DNA of 64,000 nt. Origin: JAICNG01 sp035249985 (GTDB lineage: Bacteria; Gemmatimonadota; Gemmatimonadetes; Gemmatimonadales; Gemmatimonadaceae). The notes under the pieces are model-generated. The model was not told the origin of the DNA, searched no databases, and worked only from the letters and a program-made list of their open reading frames with translations. Positions 55,321 to 63,593 of the stretch are shown piece by piece; the first letter of the stretch is position 1; each line of letters begins with the position of its first letter. The DNA lies in the NCBI GenBank assembly GCA_035249985.1, contig DATFFP010000057.1, positions 1 through 64,000 of the forward strand. The letters are read 5' to 3'. The translations under genes were made by a program, and so were the position numbers.

Positions 55321-58113
55321 ATGGCTTCCCTCAACTCTTTCGATGCCCGCGCCACGCTTCGCGTGGATGGGACATCGTATACGATCTCACGACTGGGCGC
55401 GCTCGCCAAGCTCCCGAACACAACCGTCGAGCGGCTTCCCGTCACGCTTCGCATCCTCCTCGAGAATCTGCTGCGCAACGAGGACGACGCCTTCGTCAAG
55501 CGATCGGACATTGAAACGCTCGCTCGATGGAACGTGCGCGGACAAGGCGAGCAGGAAATCGCCTTCCGCACCAGCCGCGTGCTGCTGCAGGACTTCACCG
55601 GGGTCCCGGCCGTCGTGGATCTCGCCGCCATGCGCGACGCCATCGTCAGGCTCGGCGGCGCCCCGAAACGTATCAACCCGCTTCAGCCGGTGGACCTGGT
55701 GATCGATCATTCGGTTCAGGTCGATGAATATGGCTCGGATGCCGCGTTCCTGATCAACGCCGAGAAGGAGTTCGATCGCAACCGCGAGCGATACCAGTTC
55801 CTGCGCTGGGGACAGGAGGCGTTTCAGAACTTCCGCGTCGTCCCTCCGGATACCGGCATCGTCCATCAGGTGAACCTCGAGTATCTGGCGAGCGTCGTGT
55901 TCACGGACGAAGTGGACGGCGCCCGGCGCGCCTATCCCGACTCGCTCGTCGGCACCGATTCACACACGACGATGATCAACGGCCTCGGGGTGCTCGGGTG
56001 GGGCGTCGGCGGCATCGAGGCGGAAGCCGCGATGCTCGGGCAGCCACTCTCGATGCTCATCCCGGAGGTGGTCGGCTTCAAGCTCTTCGGCAAGCTCCCG
56101 CCGGGAACGACCGCGACCGATCTCGTGCTGACCGTTACGCAGATGCTGCGCGCGAAGAAGGTCGTCGGCAAGTTCGTGGAGTTCTACGGCGCGGGCCTTT
56201 CCACCCTCTCCCTCGCCGACCGCGCGACGATCGCGAACATGGCACCGGAGTATGGGGCGACGGTGGGATTCTTCCCCGTCGATCAGGGCACCATCGACTA
56301 CATGCGCTTCACCGGTCGCGAGGAGCACCTGGTGAAGCTCTGCGAGGCGTACTACAAGGAGCAGGGACTCTTCCGCACCGACGAAACGGCCGATCCCGAA
56401 TTCTCCGACACGCTTCAGCTGGACCTGTCGAGCGTGGAAGCGAGCCTGGCGGGACCGAAGCGCCCGCAGGATCGCATTCCCCTGAAGATGGCCAAGCAGA
56501 GTTATCGGGACGCGGTGCGCCTCGAGCTCGAGCGCGCCGGGACTCCCGCCGGCGTCGCGGCCGCCGCCAACAAGCTCGGCGTCTCCGCGGAACCCGAGCT
56601 CGCGATGTCGGCCGTCGCCGCGTCGCCTGACGAGCAAATGCACGAGCATGGCGGGGCCAAGGTGGAGATGAAGGGGCAGACGTTCTCGCTCCGCAACGGG
56701 TCCGTCGTCATCGCCGCCATCACCAGCTGCACGAACACCTCGAATCCCTCCGTAATGCTCGCCGCCGGCCTGCTGGCGCGCAACGCCGTCGCGAAGGGGC
56801 TGCGTACGAAGCCGTGGGTCAAAACGAGTCTCGCACCCGGCTCGAAGGTCGTCACCGACTACTATCGCAAGGCGGGCGTGCAGGATGCGCTCGATACGCT
56901 CGGCTTCAACCTCGTCGGCTACGGATGCACGACCTGCATCGGCAACTCGGGACCACTACCCCCGCCGATCACCGACGCGATCGAGCAGAACAAGCTCATC
57001 GTCGCCGCCGTGCTCTCGGGAAATCGGAACTTCGAGGGGCGCGTCAACCCGCTCACCCGGTTCAATTATCTCGCGTCGCCACCGCTCGTCGTCGCGTACG
57101 CGCTGGCAGGCCGGATGGACATCGACCTGAATACCGAGCCGTTAGGTGTCGGCTCCGCCGGACCCGTGTTTCTCCGAGACATTTGGCCACCTCCCGCCGA
57201 GGTCGAGCAGGAGATCTTGCGATCGGTGAAGAGCGAGATGTTCCGCACCCAGTACGCGAACGTGTTCGAGGGCGACGAGCGCTGGGCTGCGCTCGATGTG
57301 CCGACGGGAGAGACATTCGCCTGGTCGGATGAGTCCACGTACGTCAAGAATCCGCCATTCTTCGACGACATCAAGCTCGAGCCACCGGGTGTGCGTGCCG
57401 TTCGAGGCGCGCGCCTGCTCGCCATGCTCGGCGACTCGGTGACGACCGACCACATCTCTCCCGCCGGCAACATTCCCGCGGCCAGCCCGGCCGGTCGCTG
57501 GTTGATCGACCACGGCGTGAAGGTCGCGGACTTCAACTCGTACGGCTCGCGTCGTGGGAACCACGAAGTGATGATGCGGGGCACGTTCGCGAACATCCGC
57601 CTTCGGAACGAGCTCGCGCCGGGCAAGGAGGGCGGATGGACGACCTTCGAACGTGGAGGCGAGCCGACATCGATCTACGACGCCGCGATGGAGTTCCAGC
57701 GCCGGGGCACGCCCCTCATCGTCATCGCTGGCAAGGAATACGGGACCGGCTCCTCCCGCGACTGGGCGGCGAAGGGCACGCTGCTGTTAGGCGTTCGGGC
57801 CGTGATTGCCGAGTCGTTCGAGCGGATTCACCGCTCGAACCTGGTGGGGATGGGCGTCATCCCGCTCGAGTTCAAGCAGGGCGAAACGCGGCAGTCGCTT
57901 GGGCTCACCGGGTTCGAGACATTCGACATCGAGGGTCTGGATGACTCGATGAAGCCGCGAGCGGTGCTCACCGTCCGCGCGAGCGGGGAGGGTGCCGCGC
58001 CGAAGACCTTCCAGGTCGTATCGAGAATCGATACCCCGGAGGAGCTGAGCTATTACCGGCACGGCGGGATTCTGAACTACGTGCTCAGGCAGCTAGTGAA
58101 GAGCAAATCATAG
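55321..58113 (+). CDS. acnA: Aconitate hydratase
   Basis: 930 residues. LVGTDSHTTMINGLGVLGWG, AITSCTNTSNPSVMLAAGLL (first cluster cysteine), LVGYGCTTCIGNSGPLPPPI (second and third), LGDSVTTDHISPAGNIP and GKEYGTGSSRDWAAKGTLLL give a complete IRP1/AcnA-type enzyme with a [4Fe-4S] cluster, isomerising citrate and isocitrate in the TCA cycle. The ATG is used; length fits the family. The stop is followed at six bases by a single C-like arm (GACCGAGGAGCGAGGA). Confidence 0.97.
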   Translation: MASLNSFDARATLRVDGTSYTISRLGALAKLPNTTVERLPVTLRILLENLLRNEDDAFVKRSDIETLARWNVRGQGEQEIAFRTSRVLLQDFTGVPAVVDLAAMRDAIVRLGGAPKRINPLQPVDLVIDHSVQVDEYGSDAAFLINAEKEFDRNRERYQFLRWGQEAFQNFRVVPPDTGIVHQVNLEYLASVVFTDEVDGARRAYPDSLVGTDSHTTMINGLGVLGWGVGGIEAEAAMLGQPLSMLIPEVVGFKLFGKLPPGTTATDLVLTVTQMLRAKKVVGKFVEFYGAGLSTLSLADRATIANMAPEYGATVGFFPVDQGTIDYMRFTGREEHLVKLCEAYYKEQGLFRTDETADPEFSDTLQLDLSSVEASLAGPKRPQDRIPLKMAKQSYRDAVRLELERAGTPAGVAAAANKLGVSAEPELAMSAVAASPDEQMHEHGGAKVEMKGQTFSLRNGSVVIAAITSCTNTSNPSVMLAAGLLARNAVAKGLRTKPWVKTSLAPGSKVVTDYYRKAGVQDALDTLGFNLVGYGCTTCIGNSGPLPPPITDAIEQNKLIVAAVLSGNRNFEGRVNPLTRFNYLASPPLVVAYALAGRMDIDLNTEPLGVGSAGPVFLRDIWPPPAEVEQEILRSVKSEMFRTQYANVFEGDERWAALDVPTGETFAWSDESTYVKNPPFFDDIKLEPPGVRAVRGARLLAMLGDSVTTDHISPAGNIPAASPAGRWLIDHGVKVADFNSYGSRRGNHEVMMRGTFANIRLRNELAPGKEGGWTTFERGGEPTSIYDAAMEFQRRGTPLIVIAGKEYGTGSSRDWAAKGTLLLGVRAVIAESFERIHRSNLVGMGVIPLEFKQGETRQSLGLTGFETFDIEGLDDSMKPRAVLTVRASGEGAAPKTFQVVSRIDTPEELSYYRHGGILNYVLRQLVKSKS

Positions 58114-58136
58114 GACCGAGGAGCGAGGACGCGCCG

Positions 58137-58700
58137 GTGGCTGCAGCAATCGCACAGACGGCGCACGGCGCGACGCTTCTCGATGCCAACCGCGCCGTCA
58201 TCGCGAGAATTCGGGAGGCGGTTACCGGCGTTGACCCCGCGGTGATGGTTCGTCAGCCACCGGCCGGAGGGTGGAGCGTCGCGGAAGTGCTGGAGCACCT
58301 CATCGTCTCGGCGGATTCCTACCTGACCATCGTCAAGTCGCTCGTTGAGCGGAACGGCAGGATCGGAGCAAACGGGGACGCCCTCTGGAAGCCGACGCTC
58401 GCCGGGGGCCTTCTCGTCTGGAGCTTCCGAAGCCCGCGAAAGTTGCCGGCGCCCGGGAGCTACAAGCCGGGACGTTCGCCCCGGCCGCGCGTGCTCGAGG
58501 AATTCCTCCAGCGCCAGGAGCATGTCGGTCGGCTGATCACGGAGAGCGCGGGGCTGGACTGGCGCAGGGTGAAAATGCGCTCGCCGGTGGCTCCGATCCT
58601 TCGGATGAACCTCGGTGACGCCCTGACGATCCTTGTCACCCACGCCGAGCGGCACGCGGGACAGATCGAGAGAGTGCTTGGCGCAGTGAGAGGCGAGTAA
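58137..58700 (+). CDS. DinB superfamily protein
   Basis: 187 residues. Four-helix bundle with metal-ligand His pattern: GGWSVAEVLEHLIVSADSY for the first His and LGDALTILVTHAERHAGQIE for the last two. DinB-like proteins include thiol-dependent transferases; the substrate is unknown. GTG start 23 bases after the acnA stop, so probably co-transcribed with it. Confidence 0.85.
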   Translation: MAAAIAQTAHGATLLDANRAVIARIREAVTGVDPAVMVRQPPAGGWSVAEVLEHLIVSADSYLTIVKSLVERNGRIGANGDALWKPTLAGGLLVWSFRSPRKLPAPGSYKPGRSPRPRVLEEFLQRQEHVGRLITESAGLDWRRVKMRSPVAPILRMNLGDALTILVTHAERHAGQIERVLGAVRGE

Positions 58701-58810
58701 GGAACGCTGAACAACCGACCGAGGAAAAGGGGAACGAGGAAGTGGCGGTTCGAGCTCCCATGCACCGGAGCCCGCATGTCACTTCCTCGCTCCTCGGTCC
58801 TGTTCAGCTC
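58698..58810. repeat. C-family palindromic element, convergent junction
   Basis: TAAGGAACGCTGAACAACCGACCGAGGAA... GGAACGAGGAAGTGGCGG on the left; an inner GGGAGCTCGAA/TGCACCGGAGCCC centre; TCACTTCCTCGCTCCTCGGTCCTGTTCAGC on the right. Stops of both flanking genes are at its borders. Confidence 0.78.
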
Positions 58811-59535
58811 TTTAGCCGACGCGCTATGTACCACGTCCGGTACATCGCCGTCCCCAGGCTGCCCACGCCGATCGCGGCCACGGCCAGCCCCAGGATCGTC
58901 CCCGGCCGCCAGCCGGCCCGAGCACTCAGCGGTGCATCGAGGAGGGCGGCCAGCGCCAGCAGCACCAGCCGCTCGGCACGCTGCATGATGCCGCCCTTGC
59001 AGCTCACACCTAACGCCTCCCCCTTGGCGCGCGTGTAGCTTACCAGCATCGAGCCGCCGAGCGCGAGCACCGTCGACAGGGCCATCCACGGCGTATCCGC
59101 GAGGCGGAGAGCCAGGCCGGTGTAGGTGAACGTTTCGGCGAACCGGTCGAGAGTCGAGTCGAGGAACTCGCCGTATTTGTTCGCCAGGCCGCGGGCGCGG
59201 GCGATGCGACCGTCGAAGATGTCCGCCGCACCACCCAGCAGCACGAGCCAGCCGGCGACGGCGAAGTCGCCGGTAGCGAAGGCGACTCCGGCCCCAAGCC
59301 CAAAGGCCGCGCCGAGGAAATTGAAGAAGTCGGGAGAGAGGCCGGCACGAACGAACCCGCGCTCCATCGGCCCGATCACCCACATGAGCCAGTCGCGCAC
59401 CCAGTGGCCGAGCAGGATCGTCTTCGGCCGCCGCGCGACCTCAGGGTCGATGGGTCTGCCCCGCGACACGACCGCGTACACGGGCATGGTGAGGAGCAGA
59501 AGCCCGACGAGGGTCAAGGAAATCGTGGTTGCCAT
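58804..59535 (-). CDS. CDP-alcohol phosphatidyltransferase family protein
   Basis: 243 residues, ATG start. The full motif is in GGAADIFDGRIARARGLANK and YGEFLDSTLDRFAE. Five or six membrane helices. The N-terminal extension (RRPKTILLGHWVRDWLMWVI) differs from PgsA and the sequence is not close to the other family member in this window, so it likely uses another alcohol, for example inositol phosphate or serine. Neighbours are acyltransferase and TAM41-like genes. Confidence 0.85.
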   Translation of the reverse strand: MATTISLTLVGLLLLTMPVYAVVSRGRPIDPEVARRPKTILLGHWVRDWLMWVIGPMERGFVRAGLSPDFFNFLGAAFGLGAGVAFATGDFAVAGWLVLLGGAADIFDGRIARARGLANKYGEFLDSTLDRFAETFTYTGLALRLADTPWMALSTVLALGGSMLVSYTRAKGEALGVSCKGGIMQRAERLVLLALAALLDAPLSARAGWRPGTILGLAVAAIGVGSLGTAMYRTWYIARRLKS

Positions 59536-59538
59536 GAA

Positions 59539-59638
59539 GGAGAACGAGGAACGAGGACGAGGACCCAGGCTGAATATTACTTCCTCGGTCCCTGTTCCTC
59601 ATTCGGACCGCTCCGCGTTCCTCATTCCTCGTTCTTCC
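59539..59638. repeat. C-family palindromic element, tandem junction
   Basis: GAACGAG GAACGAG GACGAGG on the left, two partial right arms (TTCCTCGGTCCCTGTTCCTC and GTTCCTCATTCCTCGTTC) separated by ATTCGGACCGCTCCGC. The last residues of the TAM41-like protein (KNEE) and its TGA lie in the right arm. Confidence 0.75.
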
Positions 59639-60632
59639 TTCGTTGCGGTCGCGTCCGCACGTACTCGATGACCTTCGGCCATAGAAAAATCAGCGGCCAG
59701 CGGCGCTCTCGGTCCGTCAGCACGATCGTCCGGCCGCTTCGCCGCGCGATCTTCTGAACGATGTATTCGAGCCATCCCTCGTACAGCACCACGTACTTGA
59801 GCCAGCGGGCTGTCGCCCGTGCCTTGCTCTTCAAAAACCAGAGGCGGCTGGCCGCCCGCCGGGAGACCCCCGCACGCCTAGTCAAGCGGTAGACATTCCC
59901 TTCCTGGGCGGCTATGCTTGACGCGACAAGCCATTGCAGCAGACTGTCATAGACGGGCAGGACCACATCTCGCTGTGCCGCGATTAACGCGGCGATACGC
60001 TCACCACCTTCCGGGCGAATTTCCGCGGCGAACGAAGTTTCCAGCAGTCGTCGGCAGTACGATTCCGCATTGAAAACCGAAGGGAGATAGGGGCGGCTCC
60101 AATCGAAGGTGCCAACCCGCGCGTCGAGAAGTGCATTCAGGGCTTCCTGTCGCGAGCGCGCATCGCGCGTCCAAACGAGTTGGACGTGCTGGAAGAGCCG
60201 GCCGCGGGTGAAGTGGTCGGGGGCGCGCGAGGAGCTGAGGCGGCGCAGATCGCGCAGGGAAAGCACGGCGCACTTCGCCCGCAAGGTGCGGTTCGGCTCT
60301 CTCAGCGTCAGGGAGATGACGTTGGGCGGGAGGACATGGGCCAGCGCGGTCGCCGTTCGGGCCGAGTAGCTCGGATGCACCGTCGAGCTCAGCGACTGAT
60401 AGGCATCGGAATAGCTGTCGACGACGACGAAAAAATCGTGAGCGCTGTCGGGCCTGGCATCGGAGCTTTGCGCATGGGAGCCGTAGTGGATGACCGCCGC
60501 GGTCGTTGGACCGAAGGACTCGGCGAGAAAGGTCGCCAGGCGTGCGGTGTCCGCGGAGGGCTGGGTGTCGACGCCGCGAAGGAGCGCGGCGCGGATCGCC
60601 GGGTCGTCAGGCGGATGAAGCGGACGCGGCAC
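59622..60632 (-). CDS. TAM41-like nucleotidyltransferase, candidate CDP-diacylglycerol synthase
   Basis: 336 residues, GTG start immediately after the acyltransferase stop. AAVIHYGSHAQSS and AHDFFVVVDSYSDAYQSLSS match the YGS...DF..V.D nucleotidyltransferase core of the mitochondrial CDP-DAG synthase TAM41; VHPSYSARTA matches its HYS block, and LRAKCAVLSLRDLRR with HFTRGRLFQHVQLVW the later KY..DL...GR.HKP region. I see no membrane helix, as expected for this type. The neighbours (acyltransferase, CDP-alcohol transferase) fit CDP-DAG synthesis. Assignment by motif reading only. Confidence 0.6.
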   Translation of the reverse strand: MPRPLHPPDDPAIRAALLRGVDTQPSADTARLATFLAESFGPTTAAVIHYGSHAQSSDARPDSAHDFFVVVDSYSDAYQSLSSTVHPSYSARTATALAHVLPPNVISLTLREPNRTLRAKCAVLSLRDLRRLSSSRAPDHFTRGRLFQHVQLVWTRDARSRQEALNALLDARVGTFDWSRPYLPSVFNAESYCRRLLETSFAAEIRPEGGERIAALIAAQRDVVLPVYDSLLQWLVASSIAAQEGNVYRLTRRAGVSRRAASRLWFLKSKARATARWLKYVVLYEGWLEYIVQKIARRSGRTIVLTDRERRWPLIFLWPKVIEYVRTRPQRRKNEE

Positions 60633-61496
60633 CTATGCGGTGGCGGCTCGAGCCGCGCGCATCGCGTCGAGCTCGACGACCATGCGGTCGCGAAGATCCT
60701 CGATGAAGTCGTCGAGGTTGCTCGACGGAGACGTGAAGGGCCCGAGGATCCGCACGGAGCAGGTCGAGCCGGCGAATCCGGTCGCCGCATCGAAGGCGGT
60801 TCGTGCGTGCCAGAGGCCATCGGCGACGATGCAGTACACCGGGCGCTTTGCGCGCTCCAGCACGAGGCGCAGTCCGGTGCGCATGAAGGGGGCGATCAGA
60901 CCATCGCGGGTGCGGTGGCCCTCGGCGAAAATGAGCATGGAGGTGTCGCCGCGTGCGGTGGAGTCGGCCGCTTCGGCAATGGCAGGGAGCTCGGCGCGCA
61001 GGTTCTCGCGCTTCTGCGATACGACGGGAAAGCGGAGGAGCCGGATGAGGCTGGGCATCCCGGGAACGCTGGCGCGGGCGTAGCGATCGCGGGTCGGGAT
61101 GATGGGATAGGGCCCGGGGATCAGGAGAACGCCGACGGGGATGTCCATGACGGACTGGTGGTTCATGATGACCACCACGCTTTCCCGGGGAATGGCGCCT
61201 TGCACTTTGAGGCGCATGCCGCCGAAGGTGCGAGCAAGGCCGGTGGTGGCGATGGCGTGCATGCGCAGCCAGACGCGCCGAATGCGCACGCTGTGGCGAG
61301 GAAAGAGCTTGAGCAACGGGGGAATGAGGAATCGGTTTCCCCCCGCGATGACGATGAACAGGTAGACCGAGAAGACGAGCAGGAAGATGAGGCTCCGCGC
61401 GGCACGATAGACTCGTGTCACTCGTGAGGCGGGTGCCGGCAAGGTTGGGGAGTCCGCCGGCGCGTCGCCGAGGGCGTCGGAGCTGATGGTATTCAC
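60633..61496 (-). CDS. 1-acyl-glycerol-3-phosphate acyltransferase family (PlsC-like)
   Basis: 287 residues from a GTG at 61496; a GTG at 61421 (VTRVYRAARSL) is also possible and would leave more space to the divergent gene. One membrane helix (LIFLLVFSVYLFIVIAGG), then VVIMNHQSVMDIPVG with the HxxxxD motif and MLIFAEGHRTRDGLIAPF with the EGxR motif. It acylates lysophosphatidate to phosphatidate at the inner membrane, feeding the TAM41-like protein encoded next. Confidence 0.85.
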   Translation of the reverse strand: MNTISSDALGDAPADSPTLPAPASRVTRVYRAARSLIFLLVFSVYLFIVIAGGNRFLIPPLLKLFPRHSVRIRRVWLRMHAIATTGLARTFGGMRLKVQGAIPRESVVVIMNHQSVMDIPVGVLLIPGPYPIIPTRDRYARASVPGMPSLIRLLRFPVVSQKRENLRAELPAIAEAADSTARGDTSMLIFAEGHRTRDGLIAPFMRTGLRLVLERAKRPVYCIVADGLWHARTAFDAATGFAGSTCSVRILGPFTSPSSNLDDFIEDLRDRMVVELDAMRAARAATA

Positions 61497-61510
61497 TGGG
61501 AGATCACCAA

Positions 61511-62788
61511 ATGGCAACACGAGTCGAAGCGCCGGCGAGCATGAACGTCCTGGACTACGACTATAGCAGTTTTTTCTACTCGTCGAGCGACGACCCGTTC
61601 GCGATTCTCGAGCCGTACAATGAATGGTACAACCGGGCAACGCCGCAGGGCTACTACCTGTTCGCGCAGCCCATGTCGACGCCGCCCGCGGCGCGCATCT
61701 CGCTCGAGGAGCAGTTGCACTGCCGCACCGTTCCGCTGCTCAACCTGTCGTCGTACAACTATCTCGGGATGTCGTATCGCCCCGAGGTCATCGAGGCGGC
61801 CAAGCGCGCGCTCGACCGGTACGGTCTGGGCGCGGCGGGCTCGCCGATCCTCTCCGGCACGATGGACATCCACGTCGAGCTCGAGGAGGCGATCGCACGA
61901 TTCAAGGGGAAGGAAGCGGCCATGGTCTTCCCCACCGGCTACAGTACCAACGTCGGCATGATCTCGGGCCTCATGCGTCCGGGCGACTGGATCATCGCCG
62001 ACCAGAACTCGCATGCGTCGATCGTCGACGGCGCCATTCTCTCGAAGGCGAACGTCCGGTTTTTCCGCCACAACAACGTCGCCGACCTCGAGAAGAAGCT
62101 GCGTCAGACGAGTGGGAAGAAGCTGGTCGCTGTGGAGGGGATTTACTCCATGGATGGCGACGTCTGTCCGCTTCCGGACATCGTCGATGTCTGCAAGAAG
62201 TACGGTGCGCGCATCCTGCTCGACGAGGCGCATTCCTGTTTCGTCTATGGACCTAACGGGCGCGGTGTGGCCGAGCATTACGGGCTCGACGACGAGATCG
62301 ACATCCACGTCGGAACGTTCTCCAAGGCCTTGGGCGGCCAGGGAGGGTACGTCGCTGGATCCCGCAACCTCTACAACTACCTCAAGGGGTTTGCGCGGTC
62401 GCGGGTCTTCTCCTGCTCGCTGTCGCCGGTGGTGGCCGCCGGCGTGCTGGAATCGTTGAGCATCGCGCAGCGAGAGCCTCAGCTTCGTGAGGCACTCTGG
62501 ACGAACGTGGCGCACATTCGAAAGCGGCTGGACGAGGAAGGGGTCGACGTGGGCGACTCGACGTCGCAGATCTTCCCGGTCATGATCCGCAACGATCGGC
62601 GCGTGTTCGAGATCGGGCACAAATTGCTGCGTGCCGGGTTGTACCTGCAGCCGATCATTTATCCCGCGGTCGCCAAGCACCGGTCACGATTCCGCGTGTC
62701 GGTCTCGGCCTCCCACACCTTCGAGCAACTGGACGAGGGCGTCGCGATCCTCGGCCGTGTACTTCGTGAAGAGGGCATCATCCTATGA
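61511..62788 (+). CDS. Alpha-oxoamine synthase, serine palmitoyltransferase-like
   Basis: 425 residues, ATG with GGGAG eight bases upstream. LNLSSYNYLGMSYRPEVIEA, AAGSPILSGTMDIHVELEEA, VFPTGYSTNVGMISGLM, LLDEAHSCFVYGPNGRGVAE and HVGTFSKALGGQGGYVAGS (PLP Lys) are the family blocks. An N-terminal extension (DPFAILEPYNEWYNRATPQG) is longer than in glycine C-acetyltransferase and resembles serine palmitoyltransferases. It would condense an acyl-CoA with an amino acid; the lipid neighbourhood favours serine and long acyl chains. Confidence 0.85.
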   Translation: MATRVEAPASMNVLDYDYSSFFYSSSDDPFAILEPYNEWYNRATPQGYYLFAQPMSTPPAARISLEEQLHCRTVPLLNLSSYNYLGMSYRPEVIEAAKRALDRYGLGAAGSPILSGTMDIHVELEEAIARFKGKEAAMVFPTGYSTNVGMISGLMRPGDWIIADQNSHASIVDGAILSKANVRFFRHNNVADLEKKLRQTSGKKLVAVEGIYSMDGDVCPLPDIVDVCKKYGARILLDEAHSCFVYGPNGRGVAEHYGLDDEIDIHVGTFSKALGGQGGYVAGSRNLYNYLKGFARSRVFSCSLSPVVAAGVLESLSIAQREPQLREALWTNVAHIRKRLDEEGVDVGDSTSQIFPVMIRNDRRVFEIGHKLLRAGLYLQPIIYPAVAKHRSRFRVSVSASHTFEQLDEGVAILGRVLREEGIIL

Positions 62789-63474
62789 GCGACAACGGGT
62801 TTGTTCAGTATCACTATCGGGACGCCATCGGCGGCTTCTTCGAGTTTCCCACGGAGAACGCGCGGGCCCTGCTTCCGCAGGACCTGCAGCCGATCGAGCC
62901 GCACCATGGATCGAGCGTCCTCTCGGTGATGGCGTTCGACTTCCACGACAGCCCGGTGGGCTCGTACGGCGAGCTCATCCTGTCGATCCTCACGTCCCCG
63001 CGGGTCGAGCCGGGTCAGCCGTGGCCCAGATCGGCCTTCTTCCCATTTCGGTTGGCGACGACGACGCGCGAATCGCGCGAGCACGCCATCGAGCGCTGGC
63101 ACCTGCCCCATTACATGAAGGACATCGACCTGCGCTGGGATCGTGGCGACGGTCATGTCACCATCCACGCGACGGAGCGTGGACAGCCCATCGTCGACAT
63201 GACGGTGACGGAGTTCGAGTGGGCGCGCGTCGAGCACCGCTACCAGGCCTTCATGCACGACGAGGAGGGCTTCTACTCCTCGACCATCGTGATGGCCGGG
63301 CAATTCTCCGAGAACGAAGAGGAGAAGGGCGGCATCGTCATCCACACGCAGGCGATGACGGAGCTCCTCGAGGACTGGGAGCTGACGACGACGCCCTTCC
63401 GCGAGCTGTGGATGAAAAATGGGGTGCAGACGTTCCATCCGCTGCAGCAGCTCGCCTCCTACGCTCGTCGCTAG
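62785..63474 (+). CDS. Acetoacetate decarboxylase-like (ADC superfamily) protein
   Basis: 229 residues, ATG overlapping the previous stop (ATGA). IGGFFEFPTENARALLPQDL, VMAFDFHDSPVGSYGELILS and VTIHATERGQPIVDMTVTEF give the ADC fold. Where Adc has its PK(K) active-site lysines the sequence reads HLPHYMKDIDLRW, so the Schiff-base Lys is not obviously present. Coupled to the oxoamine synthase, it may act on the 3-keto product or a related ketone; this is inference. Confidence 0.65.
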   Translation: MSDNGFVQYHYRDAIGGFFEFPTENARALLPQDLQPIEPHHGSSVLSVMAFDFHDSPVGSYGELILSILTSPRVEPGQPWPRSAFFPFRLATTTRESREHAIERWHLPHYMKDIDLRWDRGDGHVTIHATERGQPIVDMTVTEFEWARVEHRYQAFMHDEEGFYSSTIVMAGQFSENEEEKGGIVIHTQAMTELLEDWELTTTPFRELWMKNGVQTFHPLQQLASYARR

Positions 63475-63485
63475 GAAGAGTCACT

Positions 63486-63584
63486 AACGGCAAAGATGAC
63501 AGAATTCAGAATACAGAATTCAGAATTCAGACAAGACCGCTGAATTCTGTATTCTGTATTCTGAATTCTGTCATCTTTGCCGTT
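63486..63584. repeat. A-family palindromic heptad element, nearly perfect hairpin
   Basis: AACGGCAAAGATGA + CAGAATT CAGAATA CAGAATT CAGAATT CAG, loop ACAAGACCG, then CTGAATT CTGTATT CTGTATT CTGAATT CTG + TCATCTTTGCCGTT. About 45 base pairs per arm with one or two mismatches. No inner hairpin. Lies 12 bases after the ADC-like stop and 10 before the next gene. Confidence 0.9.
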
Positions 63585-63593
63585 CTCCTGCCG

